This document shows positions 6,554 to 14,295 of a stretch of DNA of 35,014 bases, one piece after another (the stretch's first letter is position 1; every line of letters starts with the position of its first letter). The notes under the pieces were generated by a model that did not search any database, had not been told where the DNA came from, and saw nothing but the letters and a program-made list of their open reading frames with translations. The DNA comes from JBNKLG01 sp050292235 (GTDB lineage Bacteria > Pseudomonadota > Gammaproteobacteria > Chromatiales > Chromatiaceae), in contig JBNKLG010000024.1 in NCBI GenBank assembly GCA_050292235.1, positions 1 through 35,014 on the forward strand. Direction: 5' to 3'. The position numbers and the translations under genes were made by a program.

Positions 6554-8202
6554 GAAAGCTGACCCAGCTCTGGCGGCTGTTCCACATCGCCTGGGTTCTA
6601 CTTCGCAATGGCCTGGATGAGGTGCTTTTCGCCACCCATCTGTTCCGTCCACTACGATTTCTGATCACCCTCAGCCCCTGGTACTGGCTGCGCCGCCCCC
6701 ATGACCGCCCCTTTGGTGAGCGCCTGCGCCTCTCTTTGGAAGAGCTGGGGCCGATCTTCGTCAAATTCGGCCAGGCCGTCTCCACCCGGCGCGATCTCCT
6801 GCCCAACGAGATCGCCGACGAACTGGCCAAGCTCCAGGATCGGGTACCTCCCTTTGCCTCGGATAAGGCCATTGAGGTCATCGAGACCGCCTTCGGCCAG
6901 TCCGTCAAAGAACTTTTTGATCAGTTCGACGCCCAACCCCTGGCCTCGGCCTCCATCGCCCAGGTACACGCCGCCCGCCTGCGTACAGGAGAAGACGTGG
7001 TGGTCAAGGTGCTGCGGCCCGGCATCGACAAGATCATCCGCCGCGATGTCGATCTGCTCTTCACCCTGGCCCGGCTGGGGGAGCGATTCTGGGGCGAGGG
7101 CAAACGTTTTCATCTGGTCGATGTGGTCAGCGAGTACGAAAAGACCGTGTTCGACGAACTGGATCTCACCCGCGAGGCAGGCAATGCGGCACTCATTCGC
7201 CGCAACTTCGCCAACAACAAACTCCTCTATGTGCCGGAGATCCACTGGGAATACACCAAGCCCCAGGCCATGGTGATGGAGCGCATCTATGGCACCCCGG
7301 TGGGTGATGTCGCCGCCCTCAAGCAGCAGGGCATCAACATGCAGAAACTGGGGGAAGATGGGGTGGAGATCTTCTTCACCCAGGTGTTCCACCACAACTT
7401 CTTCCATGCCGACATGCACCCCGGCAACATCTTCGTCGCCCCCAGCGGCCAGTACATCGCGGTGGATTTCGGCATCGTCGGCAGCCTGACCAAGGACGAT
7501 CAACGCTATCTGGCGGAGAACCTGCTGGCCTTCTTCCACCGCGACTACCGCAAGGTCGCCGAACTCCATGTGGAATCCGGCTGGGTACCTAAAGAGACCC
7601 GGATCGAAGAGTTCGAGTCAGCCATCCGCACCGTCTGCGAGCCCATCTTTGAGCGGCCCATCAGCGAAATCTCCTTCGGCCACTTCCTGCTGCGCCTGTT
7701 TCAGACCGCCCGCCGCTTCAACATGGAAGTTCAGCCCCAACTGGTGCTGCTGCAAAAGACCCTGCTCAACATCGAAGGACTGGGGCGCCAGCTCTATCCC
7801 GAACTGGATCTGTGGAAAACCGCCAAACCCTTCCTGGAACGCTGGGCCGACAACCAGGTCGGCTTCCGTGCCTTCCTGCGCCGTGCCAAAGAGAACCTGC
7901 CCCTGGTCTCAGAGACCCTGCCAGACCTTCCCTTCAAGATGCACAAACTGGTGGACGACGGCCTCAAGGGCAAGCTCACGGTGCAGTGGGAATCCGAAGT
8001 GCTGGAACAACTGCAAAAAGACATGCGTCGCCAGAACCGCCGCCTGGTCAACAGCATCGCCGGCAGCGCCATGCTGCTGTGCAGCACCCTGCTGCTGACC
8101 TTCAACCCTTTGCTATTGAGCAGTCAGGCCGCTATTGCCATGGGCGTGAGTTTGGGCGCGGCGGGATTGTTGTTGTTGGCGAGTGCGGGGACTCGGAGCT
8201 AG
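6550..8202 (+). CDS. ubiB: Ubiquinone biosynthesis regulatory protein kinase-like UbiB
   Basis: Member of the atypical ABC1/ADCK/UbiB kinase-like family, needed for ubiquinone synthesis and thought to use ATPase activity to free lipid intermediates from the membrane. The KxGQ motif is VKFGQAVSTRRDLLP at about residues 71-85. An Ala-rich nucleotide loop is ASASIAQVHAARL. The kinase-like catalytic segment is HADMHPGNIFV, with metal-binding VDFGIVG after it. The C-terminal 45 residues form two membrane helices. Length of 550 is normal. It is the last gene of the hslV-to-ubiB run. I see no clear terminator in the first bases after it. Confidence 0.96.
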   Translation: MRKLTQLWRLFHIAWVLLRNGLDEVLFATHLFRPLRFLITLSPWYWLRRPHDRPFGERLRLSLEELGPIFVKFGQAVSTRRDLLPNEIADELAKLQDRVPPFASDKAIEVIETAFGQSVKELFDQFDAQPLASASIAQVHAARLRTGEDVVVKVLRPGIDKIIRRDVDLLFTLARLGERFWGEGKRFHLVDVVSEYEKTVFDELDLTREAGNAALIRRNFANNKLLYVPEIHWEYTKPQAMVMERIYGTPVGDVAALKQQGINMQKLGEDGVEIFFTQVFHHNFFHADMHPGNIFVAPSGQYIAVDFGIVGSLTKDDQRYLAENLLAFFHRDYRKVAELHVESGWVPKETRIEEFESAIRTVCEPIFERPISEISFGHFLLRLFQTARRFNMEVQPQLVLLQKTLLNIEGLGRQLYPELDLWKTAKPFLERWADNQVGFRAFLRRAKENLPLVSETLPDLPFKMHKLVDDGLKGKLTVQWESEVLEQLQKDMRRQNRRLVNSIAGSAMLLCSTLLLTFNPLLLSSQAAIAMGVSLGAAGLLLLASAGTRS

Positions 8203-8380
8203 GCCGGAGAACAGGGATTATATTTGCTGCGTCTCTTGGAATGCTTGAATGCGCAGGTTTCCCTACGTAAGGAAAGTGGGCCAGGCTTTTCCCTCGATAC
8301 CATGCTCCTGCGTGGTAACGCATAAGGCGATATTCTGTTAGGTGATACTTACGACTGGATCATAGGGCTTGATGTATTTG

Positions 8381-8541
8381 GGAACCTCTGATTTAAGTCT
8401 GGGTGAGAGAGGTTGGTGATCAAAATTCGTCAGTTCAAGGCACAAATCGCACGTAATAGCAGGCTATTGCGAAGATTTGTAACGCAGAAATGGCGGATTT
8501 TGGTGCCAATATCTCCACGCATGGTTTAATTCAGAGATTCC
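8381..8541. mobile_element. 161-bp foldback MITE with 16-bp terminal inverted repeats
   Basis: The left end GGAACCTCTGATTTAA (8381-8396) and the right end, read on the other strand as GGAATCTCTGAATTAA (8526-8541), match at 14 of 16 bases. Both are flanked by the same four bases, TTTG (8377-8380 and 8542-8545), which looks like a target-site duplication. Inside, a long imperfect palindrome centred on AATAGC-AG-GCTATT (8455-8468) pairs ACAAATC with GATTTGT and CAAAATTCG with CGGATTTTG, so nearly the whole element folds on itself. It has no ORF. Size, ends and duplication fit a non-autonomous derivative of a DDE insertion sequence; a 4-bp duplication would suit the IS5 group, but I cannot assign the family. 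Confidence 0.75.
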
Positions 8542-8597
8542 TTTGGTAATAGCTAGCGCTGTAACGTTCACTATTAGCTGCATAACGAGAAACAAAT

Positions 8598-8879
8598 ATG
8601 CCTTGGTTGCCAATTTATGCAAATAAAGACGATTCTAAGATTTTGCTTAAGTTATTAAACGAAGATCAGAATGTTGCATTTATTGTTTCGAATGGTAAAA
8701 AAAGATGGAAAGCTGTACATGATATCGAAAGTTTAGATGATGGGAGGTATTGCATTTGGCACGTACCAAGTGGACAACTTCCCCTATTAGGTGCCTTCAA
8801 AAAGGAGGGTGTTCAAAACTCTGTGTCACAGCGCCATGTGCGTGTCTGGCCGTCCCTCAAAATGAATGGCCAGTTGTGA
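8598..8879 (+). pseudogene. Hypothetical protein, 3' end replaced by an insertion-sequence end
   Basis: Starts at ATG 8598 with GAGAA upstream. The first 68 or so codons (MPWLPIYANKDDSKILLKLL, later FIVSNGKKRWKAV, DIESLDDGRYCIWHVPSG) read as a normal soluble protein rich in acidic and aromatic residues. From about 8803 the sequence changes character and becomes the antisense of an IS256-like transposase end, so the last 25 residues are read-through into the IS terminus. The original C terminus is gone. I do not recognise the family with certainty. Codon use is more AT-rich than that of the ubi operon upstream. Confidence 0.6.
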
Positions 8880-8925
8880 TAAGGTGAGATTCCAGTTCTG
8901 CACGGGCCGTTCCAGACGTCCCTTG
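8803..8925 (-). mobile_element. Terminal remnant of an IS256-family insertion sequence
   Basis: On the minus strand, codons 8918 to 8826 read RLERPVQNWNLTLSQLAIHF then EGR and a short tail to a stop. This resembles the conserved C terminus of IS256-family (Transposase_mut) proteins, which end in a PxxNWxxxLxQLAIxFEGR pattern. Beyond the stop, GGTGTTCAAAACTCTGTGTC (from about 8807) has the look of an IS256-type terminal repeat. The rest of the transposase and the other IS end are absent, so a deletion removed most of the element. Confidence 0.6.
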
Positions 8926-8991
8926 TGCATGTGCCCTATAGGCTTAGCGAGCCAAAGCGTTCTGAGCAAGCCATACGATGCAGCTGGCCTC

Positions 8992-9019
8992 GCAGGGATT
9001 GTTCCCGACAATCCCCTGC
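8992..9019. repeat. Strong inverted repeat (hairpin)
   Basis: GCAGGGATTGT, loop TCCCG, ACAATCCCCTGC: an 11-12 bp stem with one bulged base. It lies just downstream of the IS256 remnant in otherwise featureless DNA. No U-tract follows on either strand. Confidence 0.45.
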
Positions 9020-9040
9020 ATGTCGCACGTCCTGTGCACC

Positions 9041-9071
9041 AAAAAAAAACCGCCAGATAGGGTCCGGCGGT
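9041..9071 (-). terminator. Rho-independent terminator for the 67-aa gene at 9184-9387
   Basis: On the minus strand ACCGCC pairs with GGCGGT (9066-9071 with 9049-9054), the stem can extend by a G-T and two more pairs toward a CCCTA loop, and a run of nine T follows (9041-9049). It lies about 110 bp beyond the stop of the only minus-strand gene upstream. Confidence 0.75.
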
Positions 9072-9183
9072 AAAATGTGGAGGAGTGCAGTTAGATAATC
9101 TAACTGTGGACTTAGATTAAGGTACCAATACCCCTTGCCTCCATGATAATTAGCAATCGGAATCAAAAGTCATCATGATGCGA

Positions 9184-9387
9184 TCAAAACCCTTGGCGAT
9201 GGGTGAGCCCAAAGGCCTCACGCAAAGAGAGTCCGTTTGAACAAAACAACTGGTAGGCTGCTGCACAGCTGTCCTGAAAGGCGCCGAAATATTCTTCGCG
9301 CTCAATTTCGTGGCGGAATTCCCCATCTTTTTGGCAGTAGCGTTGCACCATAAGACGAAAATCGTGTTGGGATAGGGATCGATTCAT
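9184..9387 (-). CDS. Small hypothetical protein (67 aa)
   Basis: Starts at ATG 9387 with a strong GGAGG 7 nt upstream, and is followed by a good intrinsic terminator, so it is very probably expressed as a monocistronic unit. The protein is soluble and amphipathic, with MNRSLSQHDFRLMVQRYCQK at the start, a charged middle (HEIEREEYFG) and two Cys (AAAYQLFCSNG). An in-frame start eight codons upstream lacks any ribosome site. I do not recognise the family and infer no function. Confidence 0.6.
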   Translation of the reverse strand: MNRSLSQHDFRLMVQRYCQKDGEFRHEIEREEYFGAFQDSCAAAYQLFCSNGLSLREAFGLTHRQGF

Positions 9388-9445
9388 CACACACCTCCGA
9401 GTTAGACTCACCGCCTGATCTTCATTTGCAATAAGTGAACCAATA

Positions 9446-10177
9446 ATGCCCTATCTCCTTCTCATCATGCTGCTTCTCATCCTGATCTGGTTTTTGTTTC
9501 GTCTCTCAGTGCGCTGGCAACGCCTGGAGGCACAACTGGCCCAACCAGCTAGGATCGAGCCCCTATTCTCGCGGATGGCGGATTTTCTTTGGTTGCGCGA
9601 CCGCCTCCAGTTGGACCAGGGTATGAACTACACCAGACACTGGTCCGCTGCCCCGGACTTTCTCAAACAGATTGCCGAGCACAGCCTCAAACACCAGCCC
9701 AGCCTGATTTTAGAGTGTGGCAGCGGTCTCTCCACACTGGTGCTGGCGGCCTGTTGCCGAGCCAATGGCAAAGGTCGGGTCGTCAGTCTGGAGCATGAGC
9801 CCGACTGTGCAGAAAGAACCAGAGAGGGGCTAAAGCGCCATGGTCTTGACGCCTATGCGATGGTCATTCTGGCGCCGCTGAAAGAGATCGAGATTGAGGG
9901 TGAGCACTACCGCTGGTACTGCCTGGGCGAGTTGCCCCAGGGTCCTTACGATCTGCTGGTCATCGATGGCCCGCCGGGGCCGATACAACCTTTGGCACGC
10001 TATCCGGCCCTACCCCTGCTTTCCCAGCACCTGAGCCGGCCTGGCTGGGTTTTTCTGGACGATGCGGAGCGGCCCGATGAGAAGGCCTGTGTTGCCCGCT
10101 GGCTCAGCCAGAACAGCGCAATAAAGCACCACTCTCTCAACCTGGAACGCGGCTGCTCACAGCTGAAACTCGGCTGA
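9446..10177 (+). CDS. Membrane-anchored class I SAM-dependent methyltransferase
   Basis: 243 residues. Residues 3-20 form one hydrophobic helix (LLLIMLLLILIWFLFRL), so the enzyme is probably tethered to the inner membrane with the catalytic domain in the cytoplasm. The Rossmann motif I is LILECGSGLSTLVLAAC near residue 90, then VVSLEHEPD (acidic residue that would hold the SAM ribose) and YDLLVIDGPPG. This pattern matches the Methyltransf_24 type, whose members act on sugars or small molecules. It converges with the sulfotransferase-like gene, their 3' ends overlapping by 21 bp. The substrate is unknown; the neighbourhood suggests a glycan or lipid. Confidence 0.8.
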   Translation: MPYLLLIMLLLILIWFLFRLSVRWQRLEAQLAQPARIEPLFSRMADFLWLRDRLQLDQGMNYTRHWSAAPDFLKQIAEHSLKHQPSLILECGSGLSTLVLAACCRANGKGRVVSLEHEPDCAERTREGLKRHGLDAYAMVILAPLKEIEIEGEHYRWYCLGELPQGPYDLLVIDGPPGPIQPLARYPALPLLSQHLSRPGWVFLDDAERPDEKACVARWLSQNSAIKHHSLNLERGCSQLKLG

Positions 10178-10699
10178 GGTGTTATGGGGAACCGACCAGC
10201 TCTCCAGAGCAGCATCCAGATCCCCTTCAGCACCGATCTCTTGCCAAAACCGACGAAAATCGTCACCGGCCTGTTCCAGTCGAAATGGTATCCAGTGGCT
10301 TTTATCGCGCAGAAAGAGCCGGATATTGGCCTCGACCGTAGCCAAATAGTCCTCAGCCAGCTCTTCGGGCATCTGGCCTGAGCCACCCAGCAGAATCCCG
10401 TCACGATAGGCCTGCATGATGCCGAAGCCCTGGCGCCGGACAAAACTCTCCACCACTGCCTGGGGTGCACGGCTCAGGTGCACGTAAAAGGCGCTATTCC
10501 CATAGGCCTGATCCAGCCGACCCAACAGCCAGCTGAGACGATTGTCGGCCTCAATGTGGTGGTCGGGATAGGCGAGACGATCCAGGCCAGTGAGGGCTAA
10601 ACGACTCTCGTGACCCGCGCTGTAATTGGTGATGTGCTTACAGGCTGCAATGAAACTGCTGGAACCGCAGCGGCCACTATTGAGCACAAAGACGTTCAT
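10157..10699 (-). CDS. Sulfotransferase-like P-loop protein
   Basis: 180 residues starting at ATG 10699, which overlaps the stop of the small ORF before it (TGATG). The N terminus MNVFVLNSGRCGSSSFIAAC places a 5'-phosphosulfate-binding loop (SGRCGSSS) right at the start of the first strand, the hallmark of PAPS-dependent sulfotransferases. FYVHLSRAPQAVVESF corresponds to the 3'-phosphate-binding region (R/S pair). The protein is short for the family (250-300), so it is a minimal type. It would sulfate a sugar, lipid or phenol made by the cluster, but the acceptor cannot be read from sequence. Confidence 0.7.
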   Translation of the reverse strand: MNVFVLNSGRCGSSSFIAACKHITNYSAGHESRLALTGLDRLAYPDHHIEADNRLSWLLGRLDQAYGNSAFYVHLSRAPQAVVESFVRRQGFGIMQAYRDGILLGGSGQMPEELAEDYLATVEANIRLFLRDKSHWIPFRLEQAGDDFRRFWQEIGAEGDLDAALESWSVPHNTSAEFQL

Positions 10700-10842
10700 C
10701 AAGCCTGACCCTCAGCGCTTTTCCCTTCCTTCTGGTTCGACAGGATCGTCGCCTGGATAATCTCGCGCAGACTCCTGGCATTGGCAAAGGGCTTTAACAC
10801 CATAGCGTAGGCTTCAAATGCGGTATGACCCAGACTCTCCAT
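10699..10842 (-). CDS. Tiny ORF (47 aa) coupled to the sulfotransferase-like gene
   Basis: Reads MESLGHTAFEAYAMVLKPFA, then NARSLREIIQATILSNQKEG and a short tail to a TGA that overlaps the next ATG (TGATG). It lies 35 bp after the glycosyltransferase-like gene and fills the only gap in this minus-strand run. Amphipathic helix followed by a charged tail; no membrane segment or known motif. The overlap is the main reason to believe it is translated; it may exist to couple translation. No function is inferred. Confidence 0.45.
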   Translation of the reverse strand: MESLGHTAFEAYAMVLKPFANARSLREIIQATILSNQKEGKSAEGQA

Positions 10843-10877
10843 GGCTCACTGCTCATCCAGACCGGGATAGGTGCGTC

Positions 10878-12620
10878 TCAGCACTTCAATCTCGCCAAGG
10901 CATCCTGCCAAACCTGCTCCAGATCAGCGTACTCGGTCACCGCTGCGGCCAGTTGCCCGATCTTCTCCTCAGCCTGAAAGTCATCCGCAATGGCCGCGTA
11001 GCCAGATGCCTCAACGCCAAAATTATGACGGATGTTGTCGAGAAAACAGGCCATTTTTTCCCGGGCAACGGCCAAATCCTCCGCACCCTGCCACCAGGAG
11101 ATAGGCTGGCCCCAGCGTTCTTCCAGCGCCTCCAGATAATGCAACGTCTCTGATTGGGTGTGCCGATAGCGCGTCAGTAATGTCTCCCGCATCTCGCGCA
11201 ATGCGGTCGAAACCGCCTCGATGGCCAGTGGCCGTTGTGGATAGCCATCAGCAATGAGGCGCTCCAGGGTAAACAGCACCAGATCCCCATAGAACTGACG
11301 CTCAAACTCGGCGGCCAGATCCACCCGCTGATCCTCTCGCTGCACCCCCGGACGGGACTCCGCCGTACCGGTCTCCTCTAACGTCCGGGCATGGAGCAGA
11401 GGCAGGTTGATGCTGCCAAAGCCCTCGCCCAGACGGCGGCGCAGCCCCCGTCCCAAGACCGGCCCGGCCATGCGTAGACGCAGGGCGGCGAAGGGGATGG
11501 GATTAGCCAGAGCATCGGGCCGCATCACATAGTTGCCGGTATAGACGGTGCGGGCCGGGGCCAGGCTGGCCAGCGCCTCTTGATACTGGAAATGGGTCTG
11601 ACGAGTGGGATGCTCGCCATCGAAAAAGCCGTTGAGCCGCCCGACAAAGGCACCGAGAGTCGCTGCATGATCATGCTCGCCTTCGAGATCACAGGCATAG
11701 CGGAAGGCACGCTTACCCGATGAGAAACCGAACAGATCCGCCATGTCATGATAGGCCGCGTCCGAACCCCCATCCATCAGCGATCCATGAAAGCGACAGG
11801 GCAATGTCGGATCCAGATTCTCCAGCTCAGCCACAAAGCTCTCGATATCGGCCAGACAATTGGCCGCCATCACCGAAGGGGAGACCGGCGGATCCCCCAC
11901 CACCTTGCCGGTAAGAACGGTGACCGGCCGCTCATGAAAGGCCCGATCCAGGGCGTGCAGATAGTTGATCGCGTAGCAATCCCTGCCCTGATGGCGCAGG
12001 CAGAAGGCCTGATCGCTGTCGATGAACCAGAACAAAGGGCGATCCAACCGGGTTTGCCGCTGGGCCAGGGCCAGGTAGCAGCGATTACGCATGGCCGAGG
12101 CACCCTGACCACCAGGCTCCAGGCTACCCAGCAGCGGATTCAGCTGTTCAAGCAGAGCGGCGGGCAGACTGTTCAGGAGCTGCACCTGTTGTGAACGGCC
12201 CAGATAGTCCGTTAGCAACCCCTGACGACTGAAATCCGCTGCCAGGGCCGCATGGGCCTGAGCGTTGTTTTCCTGCCTGGAGTCCTCGGCGATCAGCACC
12301 TGAACCCGATCAAAGCCCCGGCCTGACTGGCCGCCATAGCCAAAAGTGCGGCAGAGCTGCAAAAGGCTCTCCAGACAACGGCGCAACTGGCGAGGCCGAT
12401 CTGCGACCGGAATGACGATTACAAAGTGGTGACGGGCCTCGGTCACGCCTGACAGGAGCTCGCGCTCGCGAAACAGGGACTGATAGAGAGGCAGAAGTGA
12501 CTCATCCAAACCCTGCGCCCAGAGGGCATGCTCGACTTCGGCCAGGGCCTGGCCGTAGTCTTTGGAGTTGGCAAATCGGCAGCGATAGTCCGCCAGTGCT
12601 GCGCCTACCTCATCTCCCAT
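10878..12620 (-). CDS. Large glycosyltransferase-like protein (GT2-type fold)
   Basis: 580 residues. After a helical N terminus, HHFVIVIPVADRPRQLRRCL (about residues 64-83) is the first strand and helix of a GT-A nucleotide-sugar transferase, and LFWFIDSDQAF supplies a DxD-like metal site near residue 205. GYGGQSGRGFDRVQVLIAED lies between. The C-terminal 150 residues are helical without membrane segments. It starts 3 bp after the ThDP enzyme stop. The last codons are odd: the frame ends LARLKC, but a one-base shift near 10893 would give a longer, natural-looking end (VLRRTYPGLDEQ) stopping 3 bases before the next ATG. Sugar donor and acceptor are unknown. Confidence 0.65.
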   Translation of the reverse strand: MGDEVGAALADYRCRFANSKDYGQALAEVEHALWAQGLDESLLPLYQSLFRERELLSGVTEARHHFVIVIPVADRPRQLRRCLESLLQLCRTFGYGGQSGRGFDRVQVLIAEDSRQENNAQAHAALAADFSRQGLLTDYLGRSQQVQLLNSLPAALLEQLNPLLGSLEPGGQGASAMRNRCYLALAQRQTRLDRPLFWFIDSDQAFCLRHQGRDCYAINYLHALDRAFHERPVTVLTGKVVGDPPVSPSVMAANCLADIESFVAELENLDPTLPCRFHGSLMDGGSDAAYHDMADLFGFSSGKRAFRYACDLEGEHDHAATLGAFVGRLNGFFDGEHPTRQTHFQYQEALASLAPARTVYTGNYVMRPDALANPIPFAALRLRMAGPVLGRGLRRRLGEGFGSINLPLLHARTLEETGTAESRPGVQREDQRVDLAAEFERQFYGDLVLFTLERLIADGYPQRPLAIEAVSTALREMRETLLTRYRHTQSETLHYLEALEERWGQPISWWQGAEDLAVAREKMACFLDNIRHNFGVEASGYAAIADDFQAEEKIGQLAAAVTEYADLEQVWQDALARLKC

Positions 12621-12623
12621 GGT

Positions 12624-14288
12624 TCAGCGTTTCGAGCTGTAATTGGGGAAGAGATCCCTATCCAGAGGGATTTCGATCAGGTTGATACCCTGGTGAAAAT
12701 CCGCCTCGGCAAAGAGGGCATCCAGCTCAGCCTCTTGGGTGGGGTGCCAATAGTGGATGCCAAAGGACTGGGCCAGCAGGCGAAAATCCGGGTTGATGAA
12801 ATCACAATCGATAAAGCGATCCCCGTAATGCTGATGCTGATTCTTGCGAATCAATCCCATGGTGCTGTTGTTGAACAAGACCACATTCAGCGAACGCTGG
12901 TAGTTCACCGCCGTCATCAACTCCATGCCACACATCTGAAACCCCCCATCCCCCAACAGGGCAAAAGTGGGGCGCTGCTCATGGAAGGTGGCACCAATGG
13001 CCGTCGGAATGGCCTGCCCCAGGGAGGAGACCCCCGCGTTAGGGTGGTAGCGGGCCGTGCTGGGCACCGCATAAAAATTCTGGGCAAAGATCATGTTGTC
13101 GTCGAACAGCCGGGCATCCGGACACTGACTAGCAAGGCGCTGGAAAAAGCCTTCGATCAGCTCCGTACCATCGGGGAAAAGGCGATAACCCTGGGCATCC
13201 TCAGGCCCTGGCAACGGCCTTTCTAACCCTGTGGCCGAATCAGATGGCAGACACTTCAGCAGGGCCGACAACAGATCCTGCAAATCGGCCTGAATGGCCA
13301 GTTCGGGGCTGAGGGTCTTGCCCAACTGACCAGGATCCAGATCCACCTGGATGATGCGTTTGCCCGCCAGCAGCAAATCGTCCCAGAGGTAACTGGTGCG
13401 TTCATTGAAACTGGCACCGAGGAACACCACCAGATCCGCCTGATGGCGAATGAAATCATAGGCTCGACCACCCGAAGTCACCCCCAGGGTGCCCAGGGCC
13501 AGGGGCGCCCCTTCACCGATGGCCCCCTTGCCCTTGAGGCTGGTCACCACCGGCAGATCCAGACGGCGGCTCAATTCTTCCAACAGGCCTTGAGCGCCTG
13601 CATGCAGCACACCATAGCCCGCCACCACCACGGGACGCTGGGCGGTCAAAAGGAGTTCGCGCAACCGCTCGATCTGATCCGACGGGGTACGCAATGGCCC
13701 GATGGGTGCCTGGACCGGTGGCAGTTCGGCCATCACCTCGGCATCCAGGGTCTCCTGTTGGACATTAAAGGGTAAGCAGAGCAAGACCGGGCCGGGCTGA
13801 TTGCCCCGAAGCACCTGAGCTGCCTGTTTCAGCACCTGAGGCAGATAGTCGGTACGCTCAATCAGTCGGGCATAGCGGGTAATGCCCTTGAACAAGGCCA
13901 CCTGGTCGATACTGCCGCCCTCACCGGAGCTCTCCTGCAGCCCACCCTTGCCAAACAAATAGGTGGGTGCCTCTCCGGTAATCACCAGCAACGGCTGCCG
14001 CTCAGCGTAGGCATTGGCCACACCGGTCACCAGATTGGTCGCACCCGGCCCGGCAGTCGCAATGCAGGCACCAATACCACCAGAAACACGCTGATGCCCA
14101 CCAGCCATAAAGGCAGCACCCTGCTCATGCTTCGCCAAAACCGTATTCAGCGTAGAGGCATACAAACTGTCGTAGACTGGCAGAATATGGGCGCCAGGCA
14201 TGCCAAAGACATGGCTCACCCCCAGACGTTCCATAAAAGCGATCAGATAATCACTGACCGAGATACGTGAAGAAGACAAGGTACTCAA
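12624..14288 (-). CDS. Acetolactate-synthase-like thiamine-diphosphate enzyme
   Basis: 554 residues of the IlvB/ALS large-subunit superfamily. The Pyr domain carries VFGMPGAHILPVYD and catalytic Glu55 in AKHEQGAAFMAGG; the middle domain is about 190-345; the PP domain has the ThDP-Mg motif LLGDGGFQMCGMEL (446 onward) closing with NN at 473-474. No ilvH follows and the genomic setting is not branched-chain synthesis, so it may be a decarboxylase or carboligase for another 2-oxo acid. No in-frame ATG precedes the conserved SVSDYLIAF; the start is therefore TTG at 14288 (or 14279). Only 7 bp separate it from the divergent prenyltransferase gene. Confidence 0.85.
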   Translation of the reverse strand: MSTLSSSRISVSDYLIAFMERLGVSHVFGMPGAHILPVYDSLYASTLNTVLAKHEQGAAFMAGGHQRVSGGIGACIATAGPGATNLVTGVANAYAERQPLLVITGEAPTYLFGKGGLQESSGEGGSIDQVALFKGITRYARLIERTDYLPQVLKQAAQVLRGNQPGPVLLCLPFNVQQETLDAEVMAELPPVQAPIGPLRTPSDQIERLRELLLTAQRPVVVAGYGVLHAGAQGLLEELSRRLDLPVVTSLKGKGAIGEGAPLALGTLGVTSGGRAYDFIRHQADLVVFLGASFNERTSYLWDDLLLAGKRIIQVDLDPGQLGKTLSPELAIQADLQDLLSALLKCLPSDSATGLERPLPGPEDAQGYRLFPDGTELIEGFFQRLASQCPDARLFDDNMIFAQNFYAVPSTARYHPNAGVSSLGQAIPTAIGATFHEQRPTFALLGDGGFQMCGMELMTAVNYQRSLNVVLFNNSTMGLIRKNQHQHYGDRFIDCDFINPDFRLLAQSFGIHYWHPTQEAELDALFAEADFHQGINLIEIPLDRDLFPNYSSKR

Positions 14289-14295
14289 TACTCAT

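Noticed and set aside
8936..9166. Minus-strand ORF (76 aa) across the terminator of the 67-aa gene
   Set aside because: It runs through the terminator hairpin and its T-run, has no ribosome site and no family resemblance.
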